Shown here: in pieces, positions 57,164 through 64,000 of the stretch
Layout of the letters: each line of letters starts with the position of its first letter
How positions within the stretch are numbered: position 1 is the stretch's first letter
Assembly (NCBI RefSeq): GCF_002949795.1
Contig: NZ_CP026692.1
Span: 1,051,501-1,115,500 of the forward strand
From: Nostoc sp. 'Lobaria pulmonaria (5183) cyanobiont'
GTDB taxonomy: Bacteria > Cyanobacteriota > Cyanobacteriia > Cyanobacteriales > Nostocaceae
Length of the DNA: 64,000 nt
Direction of reading: 5' to 3'
Made by a program: the position numbers and the translations under genes
Notes under the pieces: generated by a model
The model's input: the letters and a program-made list of their open reading frames with translations, nothing else
Databases searched by the model: none
Told to the model about the DNA's origin: nothing

Positions 57164-57301
57164 CTAACGGGTTGCTGTAGGCATCGCTTCTTCTGGTGAT
57201 ACGTTACTATAGATGACACGTATCATCCCTGGCAGGTATTCATCCATCATCGTGACGTTGGCGTAAATCACCCGTTGTATTTTTTTAGTTAAAACTGCCA
57301 T
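57164..57301 (-). pseudogene. YbjN-like C-terminal remnant A
   Basis: A 45-codon frame reads MAVLTKKIQRVIYANVTMMD, then EYLPGMIRVIYSNVSPEEAM and PTATR. The YANVTMMDEYLPG...VIYxNVSPEEA pattern is the C-terminal end of cyanobacterial YbjN-domain proteins. The first three quarters of the gene are missing. The same segment occurs in the remnant at 61690-61960. Confidence 0.65.
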
Positions 57302-57343
57302 AAATTAAATTAAATATACCTTATTTAATGCTGTATAAATCTA

Positions 57344-58861
57344 ATGCATCCTCTTGGCACAGTACTCCGCAGTCGTTATAAAATTATTCATCCCTTGGGA
57401 AGTGGCGGATTTGGGGAGACATATTTGGCAGAAGATTTGGATATACCTACAACTCCTAAGCCTAAATGTGTTGTCAAACATCTGAAGCCACAAAACCAGA
57501 GTGAAGGACTTCTGAAGATTGCTAAAGGTTTATTTAACCGGGAAGCTGAAATTTTATATCGCTTAGACAACATTCACAACCAAGTTCCCAAACTATTCGC
57601 CCATTTTGAAGAAAATGGCGAATTTTACCTAGTACAAGAATTTATTGATGGGCATAACTTAAGCAAAGAAATAATCGCAGGTCAGCCTTGGGGTGAAGCA
57701 GAAGTAAAAAAACTGCTCAGGGATGTTTTAGAAGTTTTAGTATTTATCCATCAACAAAGTATTATTCATCGTGATATTAAGCCACAGAATATCATGCGTC
57801 GTCATCAAGACGGAAAGATTGTGCTGATTGATTTTGGAGCAGTGAAAGAAATTAAAGGCTTGGAGACGAATACTCAAGGTCTAGTCACATCAAGCATCCT
57901 GATTGGCACAAATGGCTATATGCCAGATGAACAAGCTAATGGTAAGCCGAAACTATCTAGCGATGTGTATGCAGTAGGTATGCTAGGAATTCAAGCACTG
58001 ACAGGCGTACCGCCTCAAAATTTACCCGAAGATCCCGTAACAGGTGAAATAATTTGGCGGGATCGGGCGAATGTCAGCGACAGATTTGTCGAGGTGTTAA
58101 CAAATATGGTGCGCTCTCACTTTAGCCAGCGTTACCAAACAGCAGCAGAAGCGTTGCAAGCACTTACTCAATCAACACCATCACCAAAACCAAAGTCAGA
58201 TCGCCAGCGATCGCAATCTAATCGGAAAGTTATGGTAACAGGCGGAGCAGTTTTACTTGGATGTATCATGTCTTTGTATATGGTATCTAAATATTTTGCT
58301 CAATCACCAACCCCTCCAAATCCACAAGCAGTTACTCCGAAACCGCTTCCTACAATCAACAAATTCTCTCAGCTACCTTGCGATAGCGATCAACAGCTAT
58401 CCTCACCCCCTACAGCTACAGGAAATCCAACACACGAAACTAACGTCTATAAATATTACGGGCAGATCAATCCAAAAACGAAAGAAGCCAATGGTAAAGG
58501 GTTGATGATTTTTAAGAAGAATCAATTTCAATACTATGGAGACTTTAAGAATAATAAACGTAGTGGTTGTGGGAGATTATCATATCCGGTAAAAAGTAAT
58601 ATTAACTATTATTTAGGGCAGTTTGAAAATGATGAGTTGCAAGGGCTGGGATATTTAAAATTGAGAAACGGAAACGAATATAGAGGAAACTTTGTTAAGA
58701 GTAAATGTCAAGGTAAAGGAGTATATATATATGCAGATAAAACTGAGCAAGATGGAATCTGGCGTGAAGATAAGTTAGAAGGAAGTGACTTATTATGTAA
58801 TAAGGAGCCTTCAGCATCTAGTATGCTAACTATCAGCTTTCTCAGCCTAAAACCCTTTTAA
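57344..58861 (+). CDS. Transmembrane Ser/Thr kinase with C-terminal MORN repeats
   Basis: A 505-residue protein. Residues 12-275 are a Hanks-type kinase: LGSGGFGETYLAED (18-31), Lys45 in VVKHL, HRDIKPQNI (catalytic Asp144), IDFGAVKEI (Asp163). One transmembrane helix at about 297-317 is followed by a Pro-rich stretch and an outer region (about 370-485) with MORN motifs: YYGDFKNNKRSGCGRLSYP, YYLGQFENDELQGLGYLKL, EYRGNFVKSKCQGKGVYIY. The topology places the MORN block in the periplasm, acting as a sensor or membrane/wall contact for the inner kinase. The MORN block is nearly identical in DNA to that of the next gene. Confidence 0.9.
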   Translation: MHPLGTVLRSRYKIIHPLGSGGFGETYLAEDLDIPTTPKPKCVVKHLKPQNQSEGLLKIAKGLFNREAEILYRLDNIHNQVPKLFAHFEENGEFYLVQEFIDGHNLSKEIIAGQPWGEAEVKKLLRDVLEVLVFIHQQSIIHRDIKPQNIMRRHQDGKIVLIDFGAVKEIKGLETNTQGLVTSSILIGTNGYMPDEQANGKPKLSSDVYAVGMLGIQALTGVPPQNLPEDPVTGEIIWRDRANVSDRFVEVLTNMVRSHFSQRYQTAAEALQALTQSTPSPKPKSDRQRSQSNRKVMVTGGAVLLGCIMSLYMVSKYFAQSPTPPNPQAVTPKPLPTINKFSQLPCDSDQQLSSPPTATGNPTHETNVYKYYGQINPKTKEANGKGLMIFKKNQFQYYGDFKNNKRSGCGRLSYPVKSNINYYLGQFENDELQGLGYLKLRNGNEYRGNFVKSKCQGKGVYIYADKTEQDGIWREDKLEGSDLLCNKEPSASSMLTISFLSLKPF

Positions 58862-59273
58862 CGGTACTGTACAAGAGATTAATAATTAACTTAAGTTAAT
58901 TAAAAGACTTTGATGTGGCTTTCGTTACTTCAGCAATTTTAGATTACGCAGTTTATTAAACTAGCACTTTACTATTAATTTTCCCCAAAATTGGCGAAAT
59001 ATCCGAAAATATTAAGAAATATTTAAGTTTATTTTCATTTATGCTAGTTAAATACATCTAATGGTTTATACTTAGTGTATTAACAGTGTTTTGATAAATT
59101 TAAATATTTATACTGAATTATCTATAATTACGTACTTAATATGTATTTTTTAACTATGCCAAACTATGGGCTTGATACCGTTATTTATAAGTATTAAGTA
59201 AGTACCATTTTCCAGAGAATTAGTATTTATGAATGAATTTTAGGTTGTATACATTAGAAAAGAAAGGTATTTT
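58862..59273. other. AT-rich intergenic region
   Basis: About 410 bases of very AT-rich sequence with no coding frame. No clear terminator or promoter motif is seen; AAGAAAGG near 59262 is the ribosome binding site of the next gene. Confidence 0.35.
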
Positions 59274-59972
59274 ATGAAGATAAAATTTATACTTTATGCT
59301 TCTTGTTTACTTATTTCTACAAGTTTAGGTGTTCTTCCAATACAGCAAATACTAGGGCAAGAAGCATCGCCAGCATCTCCTGAACCAAACACTGTACCAG
59401 GTTCCCCAACAGAACCATCCTCTACGCCAACTGCTTCACCATCTCCTACACCAACTGCTGTACCAGCTCCCACAACAACACCAAATACGATACCAACTTC
59501 TACAGAATTCTCCCAACTACCTTGCGATAAAGATCAACAGCTATCCTCGCCCCCCCCAGCCACAGGCAAACCAACCTGGGAAACTAACGTCTATAAATAT
59601 TACGGGCAGATCAGTCCAAAAACGAAAGAAGCCAATGGTAAAGGGTTAATGATTTTTAAGCAGAATCAATTTCAGTACTATGGAGACTTTAAAAATAATA
59701 AACGTAGTGGTTGTGGGAGATTATCATATCCGGTAGAAAGTAATATTAACTATTATTTAGGGCAGTTTAAAAATGATCAACCTCAAGGGTTGGGATATTT
59801 AAAACTGAGAAACGGAAACGAATATAGAGGAAACTTTGCTAAGAATAAATGTCAAGGAAAAGGAGTATATATATTTACAGATAAAACTGAGAAAGATGGA
59901 CTCTGGCGTGAAGATAAGTTAGAAGGAAGCGATAATTTATCGTGTAAAGAGTTTAACCGTAATTATCGATAG
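59274..59972 (+). CDS. Secreted MORN-repeat protein
   Basis: A 232-residue exported protein: signal peptide 1-29 (hydrophobic core LYASCLLISTSLGVL), a Pro/Thr/Ser-rich linker (30-80), then a MORN block (about 100-225) matching the periplasmic part of the kinase at 57344. The DNA identity between the two blocks is about 95 percent by eye from 58430 versus 59579 onward. It starts ATG at 59274 with AAAGG upstream. It may bind the same target as the kinase's outer domain and so act as a ligand or competitor; that is inference. Confidence 0.83.
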   Translation: MKIKFILYASCLLISTSLGVLPIQQILGQEASPASPEPNTVPGSPTEPSSTPTASPSPTPTAVPAPTTTPNTIPTSTEFSQLPCDKDQQLSSPPPATGKPTWETNVYKYYGQISPKTKEANGKGLMIFKQNQFQYYGDFKNNKRSGCGRLSYPVESNINYYLGQFKNDQPQGLGYLKLRNGNEYRGNFAKNKCQGKGVYIFTDKTEKDGLWREDKLEGSDNLSCKEFNRNYR

Positions 59973-60058
59973 TATGCACATCAATCTAATTAATTAAGTT
60001 TGACATTCCAGTGACGTGCATCTGAAGTAAATTCATAAAGCAAAGGTTATTAAAGAAG

Positions 60059-60514
60059 ATGGAAATTAGACTTTCTGCTACTGCTTTAGTTGTTTTCACA
60101 AGTTTGAGTTGTTTTCCAATGCAACGATTACTGGCCCAAGAAGCACTTCCTGTTGCAGGACCGGCAATAGCATCAAACAACGATAATAGTAATAATAATA
60201 TTATTATTGATGGATTACCTGCTGCGGGGCCTGCCATACAGCCAGAAAGTAGACGTTCTTCATCACGCCCAACAGTCATTAGTACAGAATCTAGAAGGTC
60301 ATCAAGGCGTTCAACAGCCATTAGTAGAGAGGAACCTAGAAGGTCATCAAGGCGTTCAACAGCCATTAGTAGACCAGAATCTAGACCACGAGTTAGACTA
60401 GTAACGGACACACCACAGAGACAAACTCGTCCAAGAAGGAGAATAAAACAACCGGCTACACCAGTTCAAAAAGCACCTTCAGTCTCTCCCAATTTCCCAA
60501 TAAGACTATGGTAA
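60059..60514 (+). CDS. Small secreted Arg/Ser-rich repeat protein
   Basis: A 151-residue protein with a signal peptide (1-28, cleavage near ALA/QEA), an Asn/Ile-rich middle (NNDNSNNNIII) and tandem 15-residue repeats SRRSSRRSTAISREE. The DNA repeats have a 45-bp period at 60291 and 60336. The C-terminus is basic and Pro-rich. Highly positive, so it may bind cell-wall polymers or polysaccharide. It follows the MORN protein by 86 bases and shares the short signal-peptide style (SCFPMQRLLAQEA versus LGVLPIQQILGQEA), suggesting the two are related by descent at their N-termini. Confidence 0.65.
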   Translation: MEIRLSATALVVFTSLSCFPMQRLLAQEALPVAGPAIASNNDNSNNNIIIDGLPAAGPAIQPESRRSSSRPTVISTESRRSSRRSTAISREEPRRSSRRSTAISRPESRPRVRLVTDTPQRQTRPRRRIKQPATPVQKAPSVSPNFPIRLW

Positions 60515-61051
60515 AACTATAGATTTATAAAGGGCAAAATGGAAAGCTAAAAATTAGAATTTAGGAATTAAGCTTGCTGATTGTTTAATTTTGGGTTGTT
60601 GATAGAAAGCATGTTTTAAGCTAGTATGAAGATAGAACAATATTTTAGGTAGCCTGATTAAAGCTTTAAGCATTGCCTCAGAGGTTGTTTGAAAAGTGTT
60701 TCGCTGTGAATTTATATATTTTCAGATCCCCCCAATCCTCTAAAAAGGAGGAAACTGGAATCAAAGCCCCCCAATATTATCAGGGAATTTAGAAGGTTCT
60801 AAAACTTTTGATACCGACAAAACGACTTTTCAAACATCCTCTCAGATTTGGAATTGTACAATATATGCCCTTAGATGAATCAGATAATACTAATTTACTC
60901 ATACGCTCATTAAGAAAGCCAGAAATAACAAGGGTTTAGAAGTGTGTATGTGCCGCATTCTTTTTTGAAATTAGTATAGTTTCTTAAAGTTGATTAACAA
61001 AAGCGATTATTTTAATTTAAATAGCTAGCTTTGCTCGAAGCTGAATAGTTT
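60515..61051. other. Intergenic region containing the MITE-like element
   Basis: Besides the element described at 60677-60846 there is only AT-rich spacer. No ribosomal or tRNA signal is seen. Confidence 0.4.
60677..60846. repeat. Dispersed MITE-like element, copy B with terminal inverted repeats
   Basis: CCTCAGAGGTTGTTTGAAAAGTG (from 60676) is matched by the inverse of CGACTTTTCAAACATCCTCTCAG (to 60845), about 22 of 26 bases. The core CAGATCCCCCCAATCCTCTAAAAAGGAG...AACTGGAATCAAAGCCCC matches the element at 4591-4735. Confidence 0.75.
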
Positions 61052-61639
61052 ATGCAAAACAAGATAATCAAAAAGAACCTAGAACTTTGTACTGTTTTAA
61101 GTATTGGTTTGGGTGCAATTGCGCTATTGTTCTGGCTGCAATCACAGCGTACTGCTAGAGTGAGTATTGAGAAACATTCAGATTTCCAAAAAACAATTGA
61201 GAAGCCAGCATTTCCTATAGTCAAGCCAACTGTTCCCGCAGCTTCTAAACAACACATCCATCTAGTACTTAAACGAAGTATACGGAAGTTGTATGTATAC
61301 AAAGGAGACAGTTTACAAGCTAGCTACCCAGTCGCGGTCGGTAAACCAGGTTCGGAAACGCCAATAGGAAAGTTCAAAGTTATTGAGATGTTGAAAAACC
61401 CAGATTGGACACATCCTCAAACTGGAAAATTAGTTCTTCCAGGTGCAAATAATCCCTTAGGAGAACGCTGGATTGCATTTTGGAATGTTGGCAGAGAATA
61501 CATCGGATTTCATGGTACTCCTGATAGAACATCTGTCGGGAAAGCAGTTTCTCATGGTTGCGTTCGGATGTATAACGAGGATGTTCGTGAACTGTATAAA
61601 ATGGTCAAACTTAGTACAACTGTTATAGTAGAACCTTAA
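61052..61639 (+). CDS. L,D-transpeptidase (YkuD family)
   Basis: A 195-residue protein with an N-terminal membrane anchor (about 10-29) and a YkuD domain (about 68-195). The active site is HGTPDRTSVGKAVSHGCVRM with His154, His168 and Cys170. It cross-links peptidoglycan stem peptides at 3-3 bonds or attaches proteins to the wall. Normal length for the short cyanobacterial members. ATG 61052 is preceded by an AAGC-rich stretch without a strong Shine-Dalgarno. Confidence 0.9.
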   Translation: MQNKIIKKNLELCTVLSIGLGAIALLFWLQSQRTARVSIEKHSDFQKTIEKPAFPIVKPTVPAASKQHIHLVLKRSIRKLYVYKGDSLQASYPVAVGKPGSETPIGKFKVIEMLKNPDWTHPQTGKLVLPGANNPLGERWIAFWNVGREYIGFHGTPDRTSVGKAVSHGCVRMYNEDVRELYKMVKLSTTVIVEP

Positions 61640-61689
61640 TCTGGGCATACTCAATACAAATGTACTAAAAATCTCCAATGCTGAATAAT

Positions 61690-61960
61690 TGGCTTACCTT
61701 TCAACTTGAGCGATCGCTTCTTCTGGTGAGACATTACCATAAATAACAGACATAATCCCTGGTTAGGTATTCATCCATCATCGTGACGTTGGCGTAAACT
61801 ACCCGTTGAATAAGTGTAAAACTGAGTCTGTCACCTTCGACATCAATGCTAGTTTTGCAGCTAATTTCCCCGTCGGTAAAATCTAGCTCAAAGTTGCCAA
61901 TAATCATACCTGAATTAGCTCTAGTTAAAACTCTGCCACAGTCAGCCGCTTATTTTCTGG
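61690..61960 (-). pseudogene. YbjN-domain gene remnant B, with frameshifts
   Basis: Three frames in succession on the minus strand make one YbjN protein: FYSICPVNSPENKRLTVAEF (to a stop near 61933), then TRANSGMIIGNFELDFTDGE and CKTSIDVEGDRLSFTLIQRV with YANVTMMDEYL, then after a one-base shift near 61769 PGIMSVIYGNVSPEEAIAQV. The breaks show it is dead. Upstream codons to 62178 (LREELPDEEDELQ and others) may be part of the same gene or not. Confidence 0.7.
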
Positions 61961-62280
61961 TGAATTGACTGGACAAATTGAGTAAAAAACGAATTTATTT
62001 TGTTTACTTCTGGCAGTTCCTCGCCCTGAATACTGCCCTGTGGTTTCATTTGCAATTCATCTTCTTCATCAGGTAATTCTTCTCGCTCAAGCTTCTCACT
62101 TTGTGGCTGATGAATTCTTTGCACTGAATTAAGATGTATTTCCTCTGGAGATAAGTACTGGCTTGCAAATACTCTCATGTTGGATAAAGGAGAACACGCT
62201 GCTGTGTTCTCCTAGCCACGAGGAAAAGTATCCTTGAATCTGCCTTTTGATGTTCGTACTTTCTTAAGTTGACAATGTTC
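61961..62280. other. Intergenic region and unassigned minus-strand frame
   Basis: A minus-strand frame starts ATG at 62178 (MRVFASQYLSPEEIHLNSVQ, with a Glu-rich middle) and runs into the YbjN remnant in a different phase. It is preceded by AAAGGAGA-like TAAAGG... on the coding strand, so a short protein is possible, but I cannot assign one. Confidence 0.35.
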
Positions 62281-64000
62281 TTATGTAAAACTGACTCCTA
62301 GTGTATAAGAAAAATCAGGATTAGAACTGCTACCAGAGAAAGTTCCGCCATCTTCAGGCAAGAAAGCATATTTACTCACTGAAATGTAGTACGTACCTGC
62401 ACTCAGGGAGCGGGTAATTAATGACGAATTGCTACCGCCACTCTCGTCGCTCGTTTCCAGTAAAGTCCCAATTCCAGTATCGTCAAACAGTCCGAGAACT
62501 GTATCTCCTGATGTTACTGTCTTAATAGTGACAGTTTCTGGATTTGCTAAAGAAAATTTAAAAAAGTCGAAATCGGGATTGTCCCCCAGTTGAACTGTGG
62601 TAATCTGGGCTGAAAGATTAATGTTTGAGCTTGATGATAAGGAACCTAACCATTCAGCAGTAGCCAATGTGTTGTTTGTACCTTCTCCAGCATTTTCCCC
62701 CTCAAAGAAAAGGAAGTCATCACTATCAAGTCTGAGATTGTTTTTCGCCAGCGCAATACCGATGAACTCATCTGGTTCTGCTCCCGGTTTGTCTGAGAAT
62801 ATTCGTGTGTTGCTGCCAACAACTTGCAGCCGATAGTCCTGTAAAGATCCTTTGAGTTCAATTCGATCTTGGCTAGAGTCGAAGTCAGTAATAGTAGCGT
62901 AGTCCCCAAAGCCAGGATTTGCGCTGTTGTTATCGTCGTAGAAAATATTTACAGCGTCCCCCAGGATAAATCTATCTGCCCCAGTCCCGCCAGTTAAGGT
63001 ATCAGTTTCTCCTAATCCGGGTGGAAGCGGACTACCAGGAAAAGTACCAATGAGGATATCGTTTCCAGATCCCCCATTGAGTATTTCATTACCCGGCCCG
63101 CCTTGTAGGCTATCATTACCGTCCTCACCATTGAGGATATCATCGCCATTACTACCGTCTAGCGTATCATCACCTACTCTTCCATTTAGAGTGTTATTAG
63201 AAGTATTACCAAAAAGGAAGTTGTTAAGACTGTTACCTGTCCCAGTAATGTTACCACCTTCTCTCAGCCTCAGGTTCTCCAGATTGGCTCCTAGTGTGTA
63301 GTTTACAGAAGACCGGACGGTATCTATGCCTGAATTCGCAGCCTCTGTAATGGTATCAAGAGTAGTGTCAACGATGTAAGTATCATCACCTGCCCCCCCG
63401 TTCAAAGTGTCAATACCTAAACCGCCATCAAGTGTGTCATTGCCATTATTACCGGATAATCGGTTATTTTGGTTATCGCCAGCAATGCTGTCATTTGCAT
63501 TTGTGCCGATGACATTATCAAAGTTGACTGCGGTAAATGACAATGTTCCTAAACCAGGAACTTTATTAGCAGCCAAACTTTGGGTTTGCAGGTTAACGGT
63601 GATAAATACCCCAGGCAAAGATTGGGATGCATCGATGGTGTTGTTGGCAACCTTAGCGTTAGCAATAACCTTTTCTACTTTAAAGAGTTGGTCTTTTCCC
63701 AATCCGCCAGCTTTTTGAATGGTTCCAACACCTGACAAGGTAATAGTTTGACCTAATTGACTATAATCTGCGGTATCAATGCCATCTCCACCATCAATGT
63801 TGTCGTTACCCTGACTGCCTTTGAAGGTGTCACTGCCTGCACCACCTTTTAAAGTATCGTTTCCTGTGCCCCCATCAAGTGTATCATTGCCATCTCCACC
63901 GCTGAGACTGTCGTTCGCCGTCCCACCTGCAAGGGAATCGTTACCAGCCAAACCATTCAAGATATCGTTACCGGAGGTACTATTGGCATTACCACCACTA
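62281..64000 (-). CDS. RTX calcium-binding repeat protein, C-terminal part (incomplete at the window edge)
   Basis: The frame is open to the right edge, so the gene starts outside. At least 573 residues are visible. Blocks of GGxGxDxLxGG nonapeptides (for example GGDGNDTLDGGTGNDTLKGG, NGEDGNDSLQGGPGNEIL) form calcium-binding beta-rolls, separated by a longer segment (ENLRLREGGN). The C-terminal ~110 residues (ATAEWLGSLSSSSNINLSAQ, DFDFFKFSLANPETVTIKT, SAGTYYISVSKY) are a pre-peptidase C-terminal (PPC-like) beta-sandwich. It should be exported by type I secretion and fold on binding calcium outside. Whether it is an enzyme or adhesin depends on the missing N-terminus. Confidence 0.88.
   Translation of the reverse strand, partial: SGGNANSTSGNDILNGLAGNDSLAGGTANDSLSGGDGNDTLDGGTGNDTLKGGAGSDTFKGSQGNDNIDGGDGIDTADYSQLGQTITLSGVGTIQKAGGLGKDQLFKVEKVIANAKVANNTIDASQSLPGVFITVNLQTQSLAANKVPGLGTLSFTAVNFDNVIGTNANDSIAGDNQNNRLSGNNGNDTLDGGLGIDTLNGGAGDDTYIVDTTLDTITEAANSGIDTVRSSVNYTLGANLENLRLREGGNITGTGNSLNNFLFGNTSNNTLNGRVGDDTLDGSNGDDILNGEDGNDSLQGGPGNEILNGGSGNDILIGTFPGSPLPPGLGETDTLTGGTGADRFILGDAVNIFYDDNNSANPGFGDYATITDFDSSQDRIELKGSLQDYRLQVVGSNTRIFSDKPGAEPDEFIGIALAKNNLRLDSDDFLFFEGENAGEGTNNTLATAEWLGSLSSSSNINLSAQITTVQLGDNPDFDFFKFSLANPETVTIKTVTSGDTVLGLFDDTGIGTLLETSDESGGSNSSLITRSLSAGTYYISVSKYAFLPEDGGTFSGSSSNPDFSYTLGVSFT

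Overview
The window looks like chromosome of a filamentous, heterocyst-forming cyanobacterium of the Nostoc/Anabaena group. The evidence is a heterocyst glycolipid cluster ending in hglB-hetN-hetI at the left edge, dense HIP1 octamers (GCGATCGC) throughout, an RpaA-type circadian response regulator, a clpR-clpP3 pair, an NTRC-type thioredoxin reductase, and the heptanucleotide short tandem repeats (TTGGGCA, TTTGTCA, TTTTGAC types) usual in these genomes. I see no tRNA, rRNA, CRISPR array, intact transposase or phage gene.

Layout. 1-6855: end of the heterocyst glycolipid operon (HglC-like acyltransferase, partial; PfaD-like enoyl reductase; ACP-thioester reductase HglB/HetM), then the patterning gene hetN and, convergent to it, the phosphopantetheinyl transferase hetI. 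7347-16240: mostly housekeeping (hydrolase, rpaA, gamma-tocopherol methyltransferase, a frameshifted TPR gene, queA, a YraN-type protein, a lumenal pentapeptide protein). 16404-20454: a Uma2-type protein, then a 960-residue protein in which a NERD nuclease-like domain, a complete group-1-like sigma-70 factor and a TPR array are joined in one reading frame; this is the most unusual gene here. 20586-29415: amidase, pyrG, an HsdR-N protein with a ROK kinase, an ABC permease and NTRC. 29463-36978: a Uma2 remnant, a type IV pilin-like protein, an OGT-like TPR glycosyltransferase, and a 1164-residue FkbM methyltransferase-glycosyltransferase-glycosyltransferase fusion. 37862-46497: an FHA/zinc-ribbon/kinase protein with a PP2C phosphatase, a solute-binding lipoprotein, an aminotransferase, a J-domain protein and clpR-clpP3.

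46736-52308 is an accessory zone. Two translationally coupled, paralogous von Willebrand A proteins are followed by two PIN-type toxin-antitoxin pairs. Each pair is followed by a displaced copy of the 3' end of the vWA gene (228 bp, then 112 bp), and after these comes a 62-bp tandem repeat of about four units. 52309-57301: a VOC protein, a dehydrogenase-like oxidoreductase, an alpha/beta hydrolase, then a BON protein and ilvN bracketed by an inverted pair of ~105-bp elements. 57344-60514: a transmembrane Ser/Thr kinase with a MORN-repeat tail, a secreted protein carrying a near-identical MORN block, and a small Arg/Ser repeat protein. 61052-64000: an L,D-transpeptidase, YbjN pseudogene remnants, and the C-terminal part of a large RTX calcium-binding protein that runs off the right edge.

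All functions are read from motifs and from memory of protein families; no search was run. Comparisons with other genomes (for example the RGSGR peptide in Anabaena HetN, or SigA consensus residues) are recalled knowledge.
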